The position numbers and the translations under genes were made by a program. 7,070 nucleotides of DNA from a bacterium (lineage in GTDB: Bacteria > Elusimicrobiota > Elusimicrobia > UBA1565 > UBA9628), in NCBI GenBank assembly GCA_021790955.1, contig JAJYFI010000082.1, positions 1 through 7,070 of the forward strand, given 5' to 3'. The notes beneath the pieces are model-generated. The model searched no databases and was not told the DNA's origin. It saw only the letters and a list, made by a program, of their open reading frames with translations. Shown piece after piece: positions 5,813 through 7,070 of this stretch (position 1 is the first letter of the stretch; each line of letters begins with the position of its first letter).

Positions 5813-6505
5813 TTAGGAGGCGGCGCCGGACAGCTTGAGAAGAGCCTCCGGCTTGAGCACGGAGATGCCCCCCCAACGGGCGGAGACGAGCCCTTCGTCG
5901 CGCAGGCGTCCCACGGCGCGGATCGCGGTCTCGATGGTGGTGCCGGCCATCTCGGCTATTTCCTCGCGGCGCAGACGCAAGTCCGGGCCCGCCACTCCCG
6001 CGAGCATCCAGAGGATGTAGGCCACGCGCTGCTCCACGGACTGCGTGGAAAGCGTCCGCAGATTCTGGGAATGGCGCATGTGGCTTCCCATCTCGGCGTA
6101 GACGGCGCGCGAGAAAGGGGCATGGCGGCGCATCAGGTCCTGGAAGTCGGCCGCGCGAATGCGGTAGGCCTGGCTCGGCTGGATGCACAAAGCGGTGACG
6201 GGATAGGGCTTGCCGTCCATAATAGGGAGCATCCCGAAGATGCGTCCCGGGACGATGAGCTCCATCAGGACGGGAGCCTCCGTTGGGGAGTATTTGACGG
6301 CCTTGACGAGTCCCGAGCGCAGAAAGTAGGCGGCGTCGGCGGCGCTTCCCTCCTCGAAAATGGTTTCCCCTTTGCCGTAACGGCGCAGGATGAAGGATTG
6401 GGACAGCCGTTCCAGGGCGTCGCTCGGGAGCGTTTTAAGGAGAGGAAGCCCCGCGAGATAGACGTCCATGGCTCCATCATAGCGAACTGCACCCGACGGA
6501 CTCAC
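5813..6505 (-). CDS. Crp/Fnr-family transcriptional regulator
   Basis: A 230-residue cytosolic transcription factor with an N-terminal cyclic-nucleotide-binding-like beta-roll (about 18-130; YGKGETIFEEGSAADAAYFL at 43-62, VPGRIFGMLPIMDGKPY at 85-101), a dimerisation helix (about 130-160) and a C-terminal winged helix-turn-helix (about 176-215; REEIAEMAGTTIETAIRAVG at 180-199). The recognition helix keeps E192 and R196, equivalent to the DNA-contacting Glu and Arg of FNR. The only cysteine is C107, so no FNR-type 4Fe-4S oxygen sensor is present. A heme-, nucleotide- or ligand-sensing mode like DNR/NnrR or CRP is possible. The GTG at 6505 is preferred because a strong Shine-Dalgarno precedes it; ATG 6469 would remove 12 residues and start just before the beta-roll. 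It sits six bases after the DUF542/DUF2249 gene and two before the membrane gene, so it is likely to control this block. Its ligand is unknown. Confidence 0.93.
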   Translation of the reverse strand: MSPSGAVRYDGAMDVYLAGLPLLKTLPSDALERLSQSFILRRYGKGETIFEEGSAADAAYFLRSGLVKAVKYSPTEAPVLMELIVPGRIFGMLPIMDGKPYPVTALCIQPSQAYRIRAADFQDLMRRHAPFSRAVYAEMGSHMRHSQNLRTLSTQSVEQRVAYILWMLAGVAGPDLRLRREEIAEMAGTTIETAIRAVGRLRDEGLVSARWGGISVLKPEALLKLSGAAS

Positions 6506-6510
6506 TCTTC

Positions 6511-6521
6511 ATCACCCCTTT
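6511..6521 (-). promoter_or_regulatory. Extended Shine-Dalgarno for the Crp/Fnr gene
   Basis: On the minus strand AAAGGGGTGAT (6521 to 6511) closely resembles the 16S-complementary AAGGAGGTGAT and ends five bases before GTG 6505, with nine bases between the GGGG and the GTG. It overlaps the stop codon of the preceding gene. This is the main reason for preferring GTG 6505 over ATG 6469. Confidence 0.6.
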
Positions 6522-7069
6522 CTGCTGATTTTAAGTCGATAGAGGTTTTCTTCCAGCTTCTCAATCGTGTGCGCGAAGCCCGCTTCCTTCAGATGTTCGT
6601 AGAGGGGAAATGGCTCGCGAAAATGCGTGACCTCGAGCACGTCCTCGGGTCCCATCGCGGGTAGGGCGGAGAGGATGCGCACCATGGGTTCCGGCGCCTC
6701 GAGACCGCGGACGTCGAGGGCATGGGTTTTCCCGGCGCCGGTCTTGCGCGGAGCGGCGTCGGCGACGGCCGTGTTGAGCTTCTCCAGCAAGGGTTCGAGC
6801 GCGACGCCGTGGGCGGCGGCCGTCGCTTCGATTGGGTGGGCGCCTCCGCAGCACATGTCGAGGCCGTGCTCGGCGAAGACGCGCTGGGTCTGTGGGTACC
6901 GCTCGGCGACCTCGCGGACGGTCTGATCGGACCGGACTGCGGCGCCTTGGCTCGGATCGGGCTCCACGTGGCACCAGGGCTTCTTATAAAAGTAGGCTTT
7001 CCAATCCTCGGGGCCCTCCTCGACGGCCCAGCTCTCGAAGCCCCGGTTTCCCAGCACCGCAAAGAGCGG
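6512..7069 (-). CDS. DUF2249-DUF542-DUF2249 protein (N-terminus outside window)
   Basis: The visible part is 185 residues, open at the window edge, ending in TGA. Residues 1-31 (LFAVLGNRGFESW, EEGPEDWKAYF) match the end of a DUF2249 domain. Residues 48-100 are a DUF542 domain (VREVAERYPQTQRVFAEHGL, then DMCCGG with C73 and C74), the N-terminal module of Ric/ScdA/YtfE di-iron proteins that repair Fe-S clusters damaged by nitric oxide or oxidants. A short linker follows, then a full DUF2249 (117-183: LDVRGLEAPEPM, THFREPFPLYEHLKEAGF, YRLKISRKG). The hemerythrin-like di-iron domain of Ric is not in this part. An additional domain upstream of the window cannot be excluded. No membrane segment is seen. 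It is the first visible gene of the minus-strand block, six bases before the Crp/Fnr gene. Its domains suggest a role in nitrosative or redox stress and Fe-S chemistry; the biochemical activity of DUF2249 is not established. Confidence 0.9.
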   Translation of the reverse strand, partial: PLFAVLGNRGFESWAVEEGPEDWKAYFYKKPWCHVEPDPSQGAAVRSDQTVREVAERYPQTQRVFAEHGLDMCCGGAHPIEATAAAHGVALEPLLEKLNTAVADAAPRKTGAGKTHALDVRGLEAPEPMVRILSALPAMGPEDVLEVTHFREPFPLYEHLKEAGFAHTIEKLEENLYRLKISRKG

Positions 7070-7070
7070 G

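Noticed and set aside
5815..5820. AGGAGG on the plus strand at the Crp/Fnr-membrane gene junction
   Set aside because: It reads as a ribosome site only on the plus strand, where no credible gene follows; on the coding strand it is CCTCCT.
5811..6188. Extension of the membrane-protein frame upstream of 5810
   Set aside because: This is the out-of-frame reading of the Crp/Fnr DNA-binding domain; the hydrophobic protein begins after the ATG at 5810.
6470..6530. FNR-type operator (TTGAT-N4-ATCAA) upstream of the regulator
   Set aside because: Only unpaired half-like pieces are present; no acceptable palindrome was found, and the true promoter region is probably outside the window.
6071..6664. 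197-codon plus-strand open frame
   Set aside because: It runs antisense to the Crp/Fnr and DUF542/DUF2249 genes and shows no domain or ribosome site.

Overview
The window is a gene-dense, GC-rich bacterial chromosomal segment with essentially no intergenic DNA: eight protein genes in two convergent, operon-like blocks, both running in from outside the window. The organism cannot be named from these genes. The high GC, Shine-Dalgarno sites and bacterial families indicate a GC-rich bacterium with a facultative or micro-aerobic fermentative side; any phylum assignment would be a guess.

Plus-strand block (2-4201): the 3' third of a phosphoketolase gene (xfp), a LOG/TIGR00730-type nucleotide-binding protein, a complete metallo-beta-lactamase/beta-CASP/RMMBL nuclease-like protein and a short, divergent acetate kinase. 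Each of the three junctions is a 4-base stop/start overlap (GTGA, ATGA, GTGA), so this is almost certainly one translationally coupled transcript. Phosphoketolase splits xylulose-5-P or fructose-6-P into acetyl-phosphate plus a sugar phosphate. Acetate kinase then converts acetyl-phosphate and ADP into acetate and ATP, so the two end genes form a substrate-level phosphorylation shunt. The LOG and beta-CASP genes lie between them with no obvious metabolic step, which makes regulatory or nucleotide/RNA roles plausible.

Minus-strand block (7069 down to 4198): a protein with the tail of one DUF2249 domain, a DUF542 (Ric/ScdA N-terminal) domain and a second DUF2249 domain; a Crp/Fnr-family regulator; a 12-helix membrane protein whose histidines resemble a degenerate heme-copper oxidase subunit I or NnrS-like protein; and a MIP18/DUF59 metal-sulfur cluster assembly protein. 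Gaps are 6 bases, 2 bases and a 28-base overlap. DUF542 (Fe-S repair), DUF59 (Fe-S assembly), a Crp/Fnr regulator and a heme-protein-like membrane protein together suggest a nitric-oxide or redox-stress and Fe-S maintenance cluster; this is inference from domain content.

The two blocks meet tail to tail on a palindromic CTAG at 4198-4201 that supplies the TAG stop codon of both acetate kinase (plus) and the DUF59 gene (minus), inside the loop of a possible GC-rich hairpin. No RNA genes, mobile elements, CRISPR arrays or long repeats are visible, and there is no gene-free stretch longer than a few bases. The promoters of both blocks lie outside the window.
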